A DNA stretch of 64,000 bases from Acinetobacter portensis. Its GTDB lineage: Bacteria > Pseudomonadota > Gammaproteobacteria > Pseudomonadales > Moraxellaceae. Below the pieces are notes generated by a model. It saw only the letters and a program-made list of their open reading frames with translations, was not told the DNA's origin and searched no databases. Shown in pieces: positions 37,511 to 48,059 of this stretch; the stretch's first letter is position 1, and each line of letters begins with the position of its first letter. Position numbers and translations under genes: made by a program. The DNA lies in assembly GCF_009372215.1 (NCBI RefSeq), contig NZ_LWRV01000077.1, positions 19,834 to 83,833 on the forward strand. Reading direction: 5' to 3'.

Positions 37511-37527
37511 TTGTGAATCAAACAGTC

Positions 37528-38163
37528 TTAAATGTAATAACTTGTTTTGGTCATTAATTTGGAAATGCCTGTCATCGCAATACGTACAGGTAAAGGTAAA
37601 TCTACACCGCCTGCATTTAATGCGGTATCTCGATGTTGCAATTCATCTTCGTTCATTTGCGTTAATATTTTACGTGAGCGTTCATCTTGGGATGGTAATT
37701 GGTTGATATGATCAATTAAATGCAAGCTCACTTGACGTTCAGTTTCAGCAACAAAACCAAGACTGTATTTATCTCCAGCAATACCTGCTAATGCACCCAT
37801 ACCAAAAGAAAGGCTATACCAAACAGGGTTAAATAAGCTGGTATGGCTGTCTAATTCTTTTAAACGATCTTCACACCATGCTAGATGATCTTGTTCTTCA
37901 ATTGCTGCATGTTCCATTTCTCGACGTACGTTGGGTAACTTTGCTGTTAAAGCTTGACCGTGATACAAAGCTTGCGCACATACTTCACCGCTATGATTGA
38001 CACGCATTAGTCCTGCAACATGGCGTGCTTCGCTTACAGCAAGTTGAGTATCGACTTCATTTGCAGGATTTTCACGGTGTGCAGATGTTGCACCTGGTAC
38101 TAAGCTGCGTAAAGCTTGATCGAATGAATTGATAAGCTTATCGATACCTGTAAATTGACGCAT
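37528..38163 (-). CDS. coq7: Demethoxyubiquinone hydroxylase Coq7
   Basis: A 211-residue diiron hydroxylase that carries out a late hydroxylation in ubiquinone biosynthesis. The paired ExxH ligand sets are visible: SGEVCAQALYHGQ (about 64-76), EEQDHLAWCEDRL (about 93-105), TERQVSLHLIDH (about 147) and NEDELQHRDTA (about 175). It ends 3 bases into the spacer from the LplT-like gene, on the same strand, so an operon is likely. Confidence 0.96.
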   Translation of the reverse strand: MRQFTGIDKLINSFDQALRSLVPGATSAHRENPANEVDTQLAVSEARHVAGLMRVNHSGEVCAQALYHGQALTAKLPNVRREMEHAAIEEQDHLAWCEDRLKELDSHTSLFNPVWYSLSFGMGALAGIAGDKYSLGFVAETERQVSLHLIDHINQLPSQDERSRKILTQMNEDELQHRDTALNAGGVDLPLPVRIAMTGISKLMTKTSYYI

Positions 38164-38166
38164 GAA

Positions 38167-39486
38167 TTAATCCTCCAACGAGAGCTGTGCCGTTTTGAGT
38201 AATGGCTTTAGTCTAAATAATAGCCAAACTGTAAATATTGCGCTTAAAGTTGCTGTAATACAGAATAGTACTTTCATATCTATTTTTAAGATACTTAATA
38301 CAATAATAGAAAATATAGCAGAACTGACCATAAAAATTGCGTTTAATATGTTGTTTGCTGCAACTACTCGAGCACGATGTGATCGGGGTGAATAGGCTTG
38401 CATCATGGCATAAAGCGGCACAATGTAAAAACCACCACTAATACCCAATAAAGTAATAGCAATCATCACGTGATAATAGCTTGCACCTTGTTGGAAAACT
38501 TCACTCAGTGTAAGAAGTTCACCTGTATGTGTAGGTACAAAAGATATGCTCATTGCTAAATAATAAGCAAAAATAGTTAAACCGATAGCACCAATAGGAA
38601 CCATCTTAATATTTACTTCAGAACCGCCAATTTTTCTACAAAGTAGCGAACCAACACCAATTCCCACAGAGAAGAAAGTCAGTAAAAGGCTCACTACGTT
38701 TTCATTGCCATAAAGATATTCTTGTGTGAGTTGTGGAATTTGAGTGAGATAGGTTGCCCCATAAAACCAATACCAAGAATTTCCTAAAAGAATGGTAAAA
38801 ATAAGAGGGAGGCTTTTAGCATATTTAAGTGTTTGAAAACTGGTTCTGAAAAAATTCCAATCGACTTGAATGTTATTTGTTGTTACTTTCTGTTTCAGGA
38901 TAAATGTACTAGAGATATAACCTAAAATTGCAATGATCAGGACTGTCGCGCTAATCCATACTAAATTTCCTTGCGATAAGGAAATAACAGCACCGCCTAA
39001 AATCATCCCAATTAAAATTGCCATAGACGTGCCAGATTGAAATAAGGCATTTCCTGACATAAGTTCATTGGGTTTTAAAATTTCAGGCAAAATTGCGTAT
39101 TTAATTGGGCCAAAAAATGTTGAATGTGTACCCATTAAAAATAATGCAAGTAATAACAGCCATAAATTTCCAATGAGGAAACCTGCTGTGGCAAGAATCA
39201 TAATGAAAATTTCAGCTGCTTTTAAATAACGTACGAGTTGTGATCTTTCATATTTGTCTGCAATTTGTCCTGCTGTTGCAGAAAAAATAAAGTAAGGCAA
39301 AATAAATAAAAGTGCTGCAAAATTATTCAGTGTGCTTACATCTGCAGTTTGTTGTTGGATCCATCCGTAGGTAATGACCAATAAAAGAGCTTGTTTATAA
39401 ACGTTATCGTTTAATGCACCAAAAAATTGCGTGATAAACATCGGTAAGAAGCGACGTGTACCGAGTAGATGTTCTTTGTTGTCCAT
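38167..39486 (-). CDS. LplT-like MFS transporter (lysophospholipid transporter family)
   Basis: 439 residues and twelve transmembrane segments. The N-terminus, RRFLPMFITQFFGALNDNVYKQALLLVIT, and FILPYFIFSATAGQIADKYERSQLVRYLKA are typical of LplT and of the transporter half of Aas-type acyltransferase fusions. HSTFFGPIKYAILPEIL (about 120-136) is the most diagnostic block. In E. coli LplT moves lysophospholipids inward for reacylation by Aas. No acyltransferase half is attached here, and the ORF continues only to the membrane tail. It is upstream of coq7 with a 3-base gap. Confidence 0.88.
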   Translation of the reverse strand: MDNKEHLLGTRRFLPMFITQFFGALNDNVYKQALLLVITYGWIQQQTADVSTLNNFAALLFILPYFIFSATAGQIADKYERSQLVRYLKAAEIFIMILATAGFLIGNLWLLLLALFLMGTHSTFFGPIKYAILPEILKPNELMSGNALFQSGTSMAILIGMILGGAVISLSQGNLVWISATVLIIAILGYISSTFILKQKVTTNNIQVDWNFFRTSFQTLKYAKSLPLIFTILLGNSWYWFYGATYLTQIPQLTQEYLYGNENVVSLLLTFFSVGIGVGSLLCRKIGGSEVNIKMVPIGAIGLTIFAYYLAMSISFVPTHTGELLTLSEVFQQGASYYHVMIAITLLGISGGFYIVPLYAMMQAYSPRSHRARVVAANNILNAIFMVSSAIFSIIVLSILKIDMKVLFCITATLSAIFTVWLLFRLKPLLKTAQLSLED

Positions 39487-39663
39487 AATATTGGCACTTA
39501 TTTAAAAGTTTTATTAAGAAATGTGAGCGATGTCTATAATACTATAAAATTCATGTATGATATTTTAAGTCTATTATGTATTGAAAGTCATATAGTATTT
39601 CTACTCGTGTGATAATATTTACAAAGACTTCATATTAAAAATATTAAATTGGTTCGTAGTTTT

Positions 39664-42402
39664 ATGCCTGAAAATTTAAAGTTTAAAAAATCGACATTGT
39701 GTTTAAGTATTCATTCCATTTCAGGAAGAATCAATCATAAGCATATATGTATGGGCTTTTTTTTAAGTTTCATGGCACAGCATGGATTTGCTGAGGTTCA
39801 GGCTAAGCCAAATTTAAGCCCAATTGAATTGCCTATAGAATATCAAGAAGAAATAAAAGCAAATGCGCTTAAGGCAAATAATGCGATAAAACAGAAACCC
39901 AATAAAAATTTGTACGCTATTGATGAAGATTTTGACAGCTATCAGATGCTTCAGAATCAAGTTTCATCACCAGCTCCAGTCGAAGAATTTGCACCGATTG
40001 ATATTGATGACTTAGAAAATTTACCTGAGATTTCAGCAGATGATCAGATGGTGAATGACATCTTTAAAGTTGCGGAGCAGGCAAAGCAAGATGCTGAGAA
40101 AAATCGAGCTGAACAATCTAAAGAAATTTTAGTGAATGATGCAACACAGCAAGAATTGGCAGAAATTAATCAAGCGCCAATTAATGTTGATGGCTTAATG
40201 GAAAGTATTCGTTCAGACAGCAAAATTATTGTAGAAGCGAATGAAAGCGGACGGACTTTAAGTGCGCTTAATTTAGATTCTGAAACTGTTGAACCAGAAA
40301 AAGTAGGTTTCTTTAAAAAACTTTATTATAAAGTTAGACCTCAACAAGTTGTAAATGCACAAGTGATTGAGCGTATTAGCGCAGATGTTGTGGTTGCAGA
40401 TGGTAGTTTAGACACATTTACAAATAAAGAAAAATTAGCCGTTACCGCATTAAAAGCAAATGTAAAAGCCAAACTATCTAGTTATACGGTAGAGGCATTT
40501 GAAGATTTTATTTCTGCAACATCACAACTCAGAAGCTTATCTAATCAAGCAGCTCAAGCTGTTGGTTTTTATAATGCAGAGTTTAAGTTTGAAAAAGTTG
40601 GCAGTGGAAAAGTTAAAGTTTTAGTTGTGCCGAATAAACCTGTGCTTGTGAAAAGTAATACGGTTGAATTTAGTGGTGCAGGTGAAAATCAGGCTCAATT
40701 TCAGGTCATTGGAATTTTGCCAGATCTTGCTGAAGATGATGTTTTTAATCATGGTTTATATGACAAAACCAAACAAAGAATTACAGATGCAGCAACCAAT
40801 AATGGTTATTTTGATGCATATTGGCGCATGCATGACGTTAAAGTTTCGCAGCCACAAGATACAGCAGATATTAATTTAAAATATGAAACAGGTGACCGAT
40901 ATAAATTAGGTGCTGTTGAATTCCGAATGAGTGATCCTAATAAGGAATTCCCTCTAGACCGAGATATTTTAGAAAAATTAGTGCCTTGGACAGACGGTCA
41001 AGATTATGCATTTTGGCGTGTCAATACATTGGCAAATAACTTAACCAACTCGCGTTATTTTAACTACACATTGGTTGATGCTGCACGTCCAGATCCAATT
41101 GAAAAGAAATTAGAATATGCACCAGATCTTCAAGCCCTAATAGATTTAGATAATTTGGCAAATGGTACTACTTCTAGCGAACCTCAGCAAAAGCAAGTTT
41201 CGGCAGCATCTTCAGTTGAAGTGACGCAGAATGTAGTGAATGAAGATCAGTTTGCAGGTTCGGGTGTTGAAGAAAGCAACAGTAAAGTTAAAAAATTACA
41301 AATACAGCAAGAAACCAAAGAACAAGAAACTGAACGCCTAAAAGCACAAGCGCGTGAAAATAAAAAAGTGCCTGTCATTGTGACTTTAAATGCAGATAAG
41401 TTAAATAATGCCGAGCTTGGTTTAGGTTATGGTACAGATACAGGTGTGCGTTTACGTAGTCAATATCGCCGTGCAATTGTGAACAAACGTGGTCATTCAT
41501 TTGATGCAAACTTCGAATTATCACAAAAACGTCAATCTATTGATGGTCGATATAACATTCCTTATAACCATCCTTTGAATGATTATATTTCTTTGGTCGG
41601 TGGTTACGAACGTGAAGAACGTAAAGATATTTCCGATACAGGTGGATTACTTATTGAATCTGCTGTTTTAGGTGCAGACCGAGTGATTAAAAACCCGCGC
41701 GGAAGTTGGCAACATGTGATGGGTGTGCGTTATCGTTTAGATCGTTTAACAGGACAAGGTGTCTTTGATGTTAATGATATTCCTGATAGTTTCTTAGGGA
41801 CAGGAAATACAGAACAAGAATCTTTATTATTTGGTTATGAAATATCTCGTACAGATTCAGATAAACGCGTAAATCCATCTCGTGGATTTAAACAAACCTA
41901 TAAAATTGAAGTTGGTAGTGAGAATCTCATGACCGATGTCAATATGGCAATTGCTAATGCTTCATGGCGTTTTATTTATTCAGTGGGTGATAATTTTGAT
42001 CATCAATTTGTCGGTCGTGCTGACTTAGGTTATATCTTTACAGATGATTTTAGCCGTGTACCGTATAATTTACGGTATGTCACTGGTGGTGATCAAACCA
42101 TGCGTGGTTTTGACTATAAGAGCCTTTCACCAAGAGAAGACGGATTTAAAGTCGGTGGTCAGGCGCTTGCTGTTGGTTCTTTAGAATATAACTATCAATT
42201 CTCTGAAGGATGGCGCGCTGCGGTATTTACAGATTTTGGTAATGCCTATGATGCAGATTTTAAAACGCCTGCGGCTTATAGCGCGGGTGTAGGTATTCGT
42301 TGGGCATCTCCAATTGGTCCAATTCGTTTAGATGTCGCAAGTGGTTTATCGGATGAAAGTAAACCCATTCGTTTACATTTCTTTATTGGTTCACAACTAT
42401 AA
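39664..42402 (+). CDS. tamA: TamA-type outer-membrane assembly protein (BamA/Omp85 family), extended
   Basis: 912 residues from the ATG at 39664; an in-frame TTG at 39649 is possible. A signal-like segment ICMGFFLSFMAQHGFAEV is at about 28-45. An acidic, low-complexity region (about 46-225) precedes POTRA-like domains (from about 225), and a C-terminal 16-strand Omp85 barrel ends in RLHFFIGSQL. The barrel contains VTGGDQTMRGFDYKSLSP, the conserved RGF motif. E. coli TamA has 577 residues. This protein has a long N-terminal insertion and a Glu/Gln-rich insertion of about 90 residues (about 480-570) just before the barrel. tamB follows 20 bases downstream. Confidence 0.88.
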   Translation: MPENLKFKKSTLCLSIHSISGRINHKHICMGFFLSFMAQHGFAEVQAKPNLSPIELPIEYQEEIKANALKANNAIKQKPNKNLYAIDEDFDSYQMLQNQVSSPAPVEEFAPIDIDDLENLPEISADDQMVNDIFKVAEQAKQDAEKNRAEQSKEILVNDATQQELAEINQAPINVDGLMESIRSDSKIIVEANESGRTLSALNLDSETVEPEKVGFFKKLYYKVRPQQVVNAQVIERISADVVVADGSLDTFTNKEKLAVTALKANVKAKLSSYTVEAFEDFISATSQLRSLSNQAAQAVGFYNAEFKFEKVGSGKVKVLVVPNKPVLVKSNTVEFSGAGENQAQFQVIGILPDLAEDDVFNHGLYDKTKQRITDAATNNGYFDAYWRMHDVKVSQPQDTADINLKYETGDRYKLGAVEFRMSDPNKEFPLDRDILEKLVPWTDGQDYAFWRVNTLANNLTNSRYFNYTLVDAARPDPIEKKLEYAPDLQALIDLDNLANGTTSSEPQQKQVSAASSVEVTQNVVNEDQFAGSGVEESNSKVKKLQIQQETKEQETERLKAQARENKKVPVIVTLNADKLNNAELGLGYGTDTGVRLRSQYRRAIVNKRGHSFDANFELSQKRQSIDGRYNIPYNHPLNDYISLVGGYEREERKDISDTGGLLIESAVLGADRVIKNPRGSWQHVMGVRYRLDRLTGQGVFDVNDIPDSFLGTGNTEQESLLFGYEISRTDSDKRVNPSRGFKQTYKIEVGSENLMTDVNMAIANASWRFIYSVGDNFDHQFVGRADLGYIFTDDFSRVPYNLRYVTGGDQTMRGFDYKSLSPREDGFKVGGQALAVGSLEYNYQFSEGWRAAVFTDFGNAYDADFKTPAAYSAGVGIRWASPIGPIRLDVASGLSDESKPIRLHFFIGSQL

Positions 42403-42422
42403 TTTAATACTAGAGAAGATTT

Positions 42423-45400
42423 ATGGCTGAAGTGGAACAGCAACCAGAATTACCAACACCTTTGCCTAAACAGCGGAAAATTATAAGAAGTGTACTGAAG
42501 TCACTTCTTTTTGTGATTCTATTTATTGTTGCTGCTTTAGCAGTTATGTTTTCTACAGATCGGGGGAGTAAATTTCTACTCGATAGTGTGCTACAAAGCC
42601 AGAAAATTATTCACTATGAATATGAAGATGGAAACTTACTTAACGGCATTATTCTAAAAAATGTGCTTGTGACTTTAGAATCTGTTGATGTGAAAATTGA
42701 TCGTGCCGATGTGTCTTTAGGTTGGCGCGCAATTGTAAATAAAGAAATTCATTTAACGCATGCCGATGTTCAAAATCTGCAAATTACCACAAAGGGTCCA
42801 TCTTCGGATGAACCATTCAAATATAACGAAATTCGACTACCATTTGTTTTACGTGTAGATAAAGCTGATGTTGATAAATTAGAAATTCATACAGGTACAA
42901 CACAGGTCGATTTTTTTGATATTCATCTAGAAAAGGCATTGTGGAAGGATACCAAACTTACATTTAAAAATACTCGTATGGATATGGGATATTTAAATGT
43001 TAAAAATGCCAATGGTGGTATGACCTTTGATCAAGGTAAATATCCAATTAAAGCAACAGCTGATGTCAATATTCCGTCACTTAATGATAGTTTGAATATT
43101 CACGGTATTCATGTTGTTGCTAATGGTACTTTAGAAACCATTGAAGCAGGTTTTGCAACCAATACGCCAGATTTACTCACAGGTTGGGGAGTTGTACATC
43201 CACTTCGTGACCATGTTCCAATGAAAGGTGAAGTAAAATTCAGAAATTACCATCTTCCATTACTCACAGATCAAAAGCTTTTTGCAAAAAAAGGGACAGC
43301 AAAATACTATGGTGATATTGAACGTTTAAATATCGATTTAAATACAGATTTAAGTGGTCAAGATATTCCCGAAGGTCGTTATACCGCATCAATGCATACA
43401 GATTTAGTTAATCAGTTAGATATTGAAAATCTAAATGGACAAATTCTAGATGGTGCCGTAAATGTTGCAGGTGTTGTTAGTTGGAAAGATCATGTGACTT
43501 GGGATATGAAAGGTCGCTTAGATAAAATTAAACCAACAGATAAAATTATTCCTCAAGTGGTGCGAGATTTCTTACCACCATCATTAGATGCCAATTTAGC
43601 ATCTACAGGTTTATTGGAAGATGGTTTGCATTTAACGGCTAATGTCGACTTCGATAAATATGAAACATGGAATTTAAAGCTCGATCAAAAAGAAGAAAAA
43701 AGCAAAAAACCTGAACCAATGTTAATGAATGTGGCATGGAAGGGTTTAGATCGTGAAATGCCGTACATTGGTTGGTTAAAAAGCGATTCAGGTGATGTAA
43801 ATCTGACTTTAATTGAAGATCAGCAAAATATTCATGTTGCAACAGTGGTAAAACAACATGAAAAATCATCATTACCTGCGGGGCAATATGTAGCGCAGTT
43901 AAATATTAAAAATAATAATTTAAATGTTCCAAGTTTTAGTTTTAGTGCAGGTCAAGGTGGTTTGAAAGGCAGTGCTTTTGTTGAACTTCCAACAGATAAG
44001 CGTCAACTTAAATGGAATGCATTACTTGATGCAAATAATTTCAATCCGCAAACGGTGACAAGTGCTGCGCCAATTAATTTATTGAATGGTCGTGTAAAAG
44101 CCAATGGCTATGCAAAGCCAAATCAACAGATTATTCATTTAAACCCAATTAATTTAACGGGTCGTTTAGCAGATCAAAACGAAACGATTCGTTTAACGGG
44201 TAAAAGTACAGCTGCAGTTTTATTCCATGATGAAAAGCATGGCGGTGCTTTTAAAAGCTTTGCTGTAGATTATGATGGTGCATTGAATGCCAGTAGCATT
44301 GAAGGTAGCGAAGGTCATTTAAAAGCGAAAATTTCAGGCACATCACAATATATTAAGATTAATCAATTTAGTCATAATGGTGTTGCAGGACAAATCGCTG
44401 CTGATGGTATTGTGAACTTAACGCATGGCATTGGTTGGGATGTTAACGCATCACTTATTCGCTTTAAACCACAATATTTTGTATCGAGTGTACAAGGTGA
44501 AGTTTCAGGTGTTGTTAAAACTCAAGGGCTTTGGTCAGATAAAATTAAACGTATTAATATATCGCGTTTAAACTTAGCAGGTCGGATTAACAACAAGCCT
44601 ATTCGTGGTACGGGTAATTTGGCGATGGTGCTTAGTTCCCAACAAAAGGGTTTATTGCCTCAGCAATTTGAAGCGAATGATCTATTTTTATCGTATGCAC
44701 AAAACCAAATTCAAGCGACAGGTAATGCACAAAACTTAAAAATTAAGATTAATGCACCTGCGCTCTATGAAATTTATAGTGGTTTGCGTGGTAAGGCTTA
44801 TGGCTATTTAAATGTTCAAGCTCAGCCAAGATTAAAAGCAACTGCGAATTTAGCTGTAGATGGTTTTAGTTTTAATAATTTATTCAGTGTTAAGCAATTA
44901 CGTATTCAAGGTGAATTACCAACGTCGGATACCACGCCAACCATTTTAACTGCGAAATTGAATTCATTGCGCAGTGGTGATCGTGAAATTCAACAAGGTG
45001 AAGTTTCTGTTGCGGGTACACGTAAAGCACATATTCTAAAAGTGAAAGCGGAAAATAAACTGAGTCAGTTCTATGTGCAATTGGCCGGTGGTTTTAATGC
45101 GAATAATGATTGGTTTGGTCAAATTCAAAAAGGTGATTTTGATTCGCTCAGAACACGCTTAGTGCAAAAAGAAAATGCATCGGTTATTTATCATTCTAAA
45201 AATAGTGAACTCTTTATTGGTGCACATTGTTGGGTGAGTCAGCAAAGCCAATTATGTTTCGATCAGCCTATTCGTACAAGTAAAACGAAAGGTAACGTTT
45301 CCTTTGTTACCCAAAACCTAGACTTAAATGATTTTGCTGCATTTATGCCTGATGGCTTAGCAATTACAGGTAAGGTCAATGGATATGCAAAAGCATCTTG

Positions 45401-46934
45401 GGCGCAAAATCAAAAACCTAAAATTGATGTAAAACTTTTAACACGTAACGGTATTATTGGTATTACAGGTGATGACCCTCAAGAAATTGGTTCAAACTTA
45501 AGATATGACCAAATTTCTCTGATTGCGAAAAGCGTAGCTCAAGGTTTGCAGCTTCGTTTAGATGTGAAAACGCCTGCAATTGGTACAGGTTATGCCAATG
45601 TTGTGATCGACCCATATTCTGCCAATAAAGCCATGCGTGGTGATATTGCATTTAACGAATTACAGTTAAAGGTGTTAAAACCATTTATTGCCGATGTGCG
45701 CCGTTTAGATGGTAGTTTGTCATTTGCAGGAAAAGTCAGTGGTTCACTTTCTAAGCCATTATTAACAGGTGAAATGCGTTTGAAAGATGGCGTAATTAGT
45801 ATGATTTCATTGCCTGTGAATTTGACCAATATTCAGTTGTATTCATCTATTCGACAAGATAATGCCGCAATTAATGGCGCATTTAATAGTGGGCGTGGTG
45901 TAGGCAGATTAACGGGTGAGTTCGATTGGAAAGGTGAGCCTCGTATTAATTTGAATCTAAAAGGTGATAATTTACTGGTTCGCCAAGCGCCATTAATTAC
46001 GGCAATTGTGAATACAGATGTTTCTGTGCAAGCTTATCCATTCCTCAGCAAGTTGTCTGTGAAAGGTAAAGTTGATGTACCACGTGCACTTATTTCTATG
46101 CCTGAATCTACAGCAAGTGTTGTGAATGTATCTTCAGATGTTCGCATTGTGCATGAAGGGCAAGATCAACTTGCCATTTTAAAAGCGGCAAAACCTTGGG
46201 ATATTAATGCTGACTTAGATGTGAGTTTAGGGAATCAAGTGGTTTTCCAAGGCTTTGATAGCCGTATTCCGTTGGTGGGTCGATTGTATTTAACGCAACG
46301 TGGCTCTGAAACGGCAATGCGTGCTAATGGCGCAATTGGTGTGAGTAAGCGCGTTAAAATTGAAGCCTATGGACAAAGTTTAGATTTAAACCGTGCGATT
46401 GCTCGTTTTAATGGTGCATTGTCTAATCCAACGTTAGATGTAGATACCAATAAAAATATTCAAGGAAGTTTGGTTGGTATTCGGGTTACGGGAACAGCAA
46501 CAAGCCCAAGTATTCAAGTGTATAACGATGCAGGTCTATCTGAGCAAGAAGCATTAAATGCGATTATTACAGGTCGTATTAATGAAGGTGCAAGTGGTTT
46601 AAGCCAAACAGAAGGCTTTAAGTCTGATGTAAATAATACAATTGCAGCAGCAGGTATTAGTATGGGCTTGGGTGGAACACGTGCACTGACCAATCAAATT
46701 GGTCGAACGTTAGGTTTAAGTGGTTTGGCTTTAGATGCGCAAGGTACAGGTGATGATACGCAAGTGAGCTTAACGGGCTACATTACACCAGATTTATTTA
46801 TTCGTTATGGTGTAGGTGTGTTTACACCTGTAAATAAACTAACACTTCGTTATCAAATGAACCAACGGTTATATATGGAAGCAAGCCAGTCATTAGAACG
46901 TGCAATCGATTTCTTCTATAACTGGCGATTCTAA
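42423..46934 (+). CDS. tamB: Translocation and assembly module protein TamB (AsmA-like)
   Basis: A 1503-residue inner-membrane-anchored protein with an N-terminal helix (SVLKSLLFVILFIVAALAVMF, about 22-42), a very long repetitive beta-helical region, and a C-terminal DUF490/TamB domain with ISMPESTASVVNVSSDV and the ending SLERAIDFFYNWRF. Longer than E. coli TamB (1259). It bridges the envelope and works with TamA in outer-membrane protein assembly; AsmA-like proteins of this kind also transport phospholipids. A GAGAAG ribosome site precedes ATG. No terminator was visible after the stop. Confidence 0.94.
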   Translation: MAEVEQQPELPTPLPKQRKIIRSVLKSLLFVILFIVAALAVMFSTDRGSKFLLDSVLQSQKIIHYEYEDGNLLNGIILKNVLVTLESVDVKIDRADVSLGWRAIVNKEIHLTHADVQNLQITTKGPSSDEPFKYNEIRLPFVLRVDKADVDKLEIHTGTTQVDFFDIHLEKALWKDTKLTFKNTRMDMGYLNVKNANGGMTFDQGKYPIKATADVNIPSLNDSLNIHGIHVVANGTLETIEAGFATNTPDLLTGWGVVHPLRDHVPMKGEVKFRNYHLPLLTDQKLFAKKGTAKYYGDIERLNIDLNTDLSGQDIPEGRYTASMHTDLVNQLDIENLNGQILDGAVNVAGVVSWKDHVTWDMKGRLDKIKPTDKIIPQVVRDFLPPSLDANLASTGLLEDGLHLTANVDFDKYETWNLKLDQKEEKSKKPEPMLMNVAWKGLDREMPYIGWLKSDSGDVNLTLIEDQQNIHVATVVKQHEKSSLPAGQYVAQLNIKNNNLNVPSFSFSAGQGGLKGSAFVELPTDKRQLKWNALLDANNFNPQTVTSAAPINLLNGRVKANGYAKPNQQIIHLNPINLTGRLADQNETIRLTGKSTAAVLFHDEKHGGAFKSFAVDYDGALNASSIEGSEGHLKAKISGTSQYIKINQFSHNGVAGQIAADGIVNLTHGIGWDVNASLIRFKPQYFVSSVQGEVSGVVKTQGLWSDKIKRINISRLNLAGRINNKPIRGTGNLAMVLSSQQKGLLPQQFEANDLFLSYAQNQIQATGNAQNLKIKINAPALYEIYSGLRGKAYGYLNVQAQPRLKATANLAVDGFSFNNLFSVKQLRIQGELPTSDTTPTILTAKLNSLRSGDREIQQGEVSVAGTRKAHILKVKAENKLSQFYVQLAGGFNANNDWFGQIQKGDFDSLRTRLVQKENASVIYHSKNSELFIGAHCWVSQQSQLCFDQPIRTSKTKGNVSFVTQNLDLNDFAAFMPDGLAITGKVNGYAKASWAQNQKPKIDVKLLTRNGIIGITGDDPQEIGSNLRYDQISLIAKSVAQGLQLRLDVKTPAIGTGYANVVIDPYSANKAMRGDIAFNELQLKVLKPFIADVRRLDGSLSFAGKVSGSLSKPLLTGEMRLKDGVISMISLPVNLTNIQLYSSIRQDNAAINGAFNSGRGVGRLTGEFDWKGEPRINLNLKGDNLLVRQAPLITAIVNTDVSVQAYPFLSKLSVKGKVDVPRALISMPESTASVVNVSSDVRIVHEGQDQLAILKAAKPWDINADLDVSLGNQVVFQGFDSRIPLVGRLYLTQRGSETAMRANGAIGVSKRVKIEAYGQSLDLNRAIARFNGALSNPTLDVDTNKNIQGSLVGIRVTGTATSPSIQVYNDAGLSEQEALNAIITGRINEGASGLSQTEGFKSDVNNTIAAAGISMGLGGTRALTNQIGRTLGLSGLALDAQGTGDDTQVSLTGYITPDLFIRYGVGVFTPVNKLTLRYQMNQRLYMEASQSLERAIDFFYNWRF

Positions 46935-47119
46935 TTTTAAAAAAACATGATTGATTGTAAAAATCTATTTTTATTTGAAGTCTGAGTGTGTGTTATTTGC
47001 GTTTAACCCGTTGGTGATTTCAGATTTAAAATATAGATGTAAGCAATATTTTCACATTAACTGTATTGTAATTCTACATACAGTGGATATTGGTATTTTG
47101 AAAAAGTACACGGTGTAAT

Positions 47120-47806
47120 ATGGATCTTGATTATTTAGTTAAAAGGCATGAGCGAGAATTTGAAAATAAAAAATATGTTTATATAGCAAATGAAGTTAAT
47201 CGAACTTTAATAGTTGCCATGAGTACACATAATTTTGGTGAAAACTATTATATGCTTCGTGGATTATGTGAGAGTTGCGAATGCAGTTTACTTTTCATTA
47301 CTGATCCGATCAACTCGTACTATCTTGAGGAGGATCAAGGTGCATCATACCAAAGACTTTTACAAAAATTTGTAAAAAAATATGGGTGTGAAAATATAAC
47401 TTTATTTGGAAGTTCTATGTCTGGGTACGGAGCACTTTTTCACAGTCTAGAACTCAATACAAATGCTATTGTTAGTAACCCGCAGATTGATTTCAAAAGT
47501 AGTTTTGATAATGCATGGTCTGATTTACAAAATACTTTAAGAAAAGTAGAAAAAAATTGGGTTAATATTAATGATAAAATTACATTAATGCAGAATGTAA
47601 ATGTGCAATGGTTTTGTGCGTACGGAGATAATCAATTGGACGCTCCTAATATTAAAAAATTACGTGAAGTGGTGAAGCCTAACTTAAGAGTTACTTTTCA
47701 AAATATAAAGGATGATACGCATGGTTTTTATTTTAAAAATAAAGATAATGTGTTTTTACTTCATAGATTAATGGTTGAAATGAGACGTGTTAAAATTTCA
47801 TCATAG
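47120..47806 (+). CDS. Putative alpha/beta hydrolase (orphan, AT-rich)
   Basis: 228 residues with an alpha/beta hydrolase-like core. The nucleophile elbow LFGSSMSGYGALFH places Ser99 in a G-x-S motif. An Asp in YGDNQLDAP (Asp170) and a His in DDTHGFYF (His201) stand in the right order for a triad, but the assignment is by eye. No signal peptide is present. It is isolated between tamB and a lipoprotein gene, with unusually AT-rich codons. Close families in other bacteria occur in surface-polysaccharide loci, but nothing of that kind is adjacent here. No strong ribosome site is visible before the ATG. Confidence 0.55.
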   Translation: MDLDYLVKRHEREFENKKYVYIANEVNRTLIVAMSTHNFGENYYMLRGLCESCECSLLFITDPINSYYLEEDQGASYQRLLQKFVKKYGCENITLFGSSMSGYGALFHSLELNTNAIVSNPQIDFKSSFDNAWSDLQNTLRKVEKNWVNINDKITLMQNVNVQWFCAYGDNQLDAPNIKKLREVVKPNLRVTFQNIKDDTHGFYFKNKDNVFLLHRLMVEMRRVKISS

Positions 47807-48059
47807 CACTTCAAAAGTCCATAAGAGCCATGATCTTTAATTGGATTTGGTTTTTAAATCTCAAAGAATTCCCTGATTCCTTTTTATAGCTAAATCTAAA
47901 AAAGTAAAGTTTGCCGACTGTAATTAAGATTATTTATAAATTTACTTTAGTCGTATATTGAGATAATGGGAAAAATATTTACTGTAATAATTGCAAATAA
48001 TCAGTACATAAATATTTGGAATCTGATAAATTTTAGTTTTAACGAGTAGATAATAAGCC

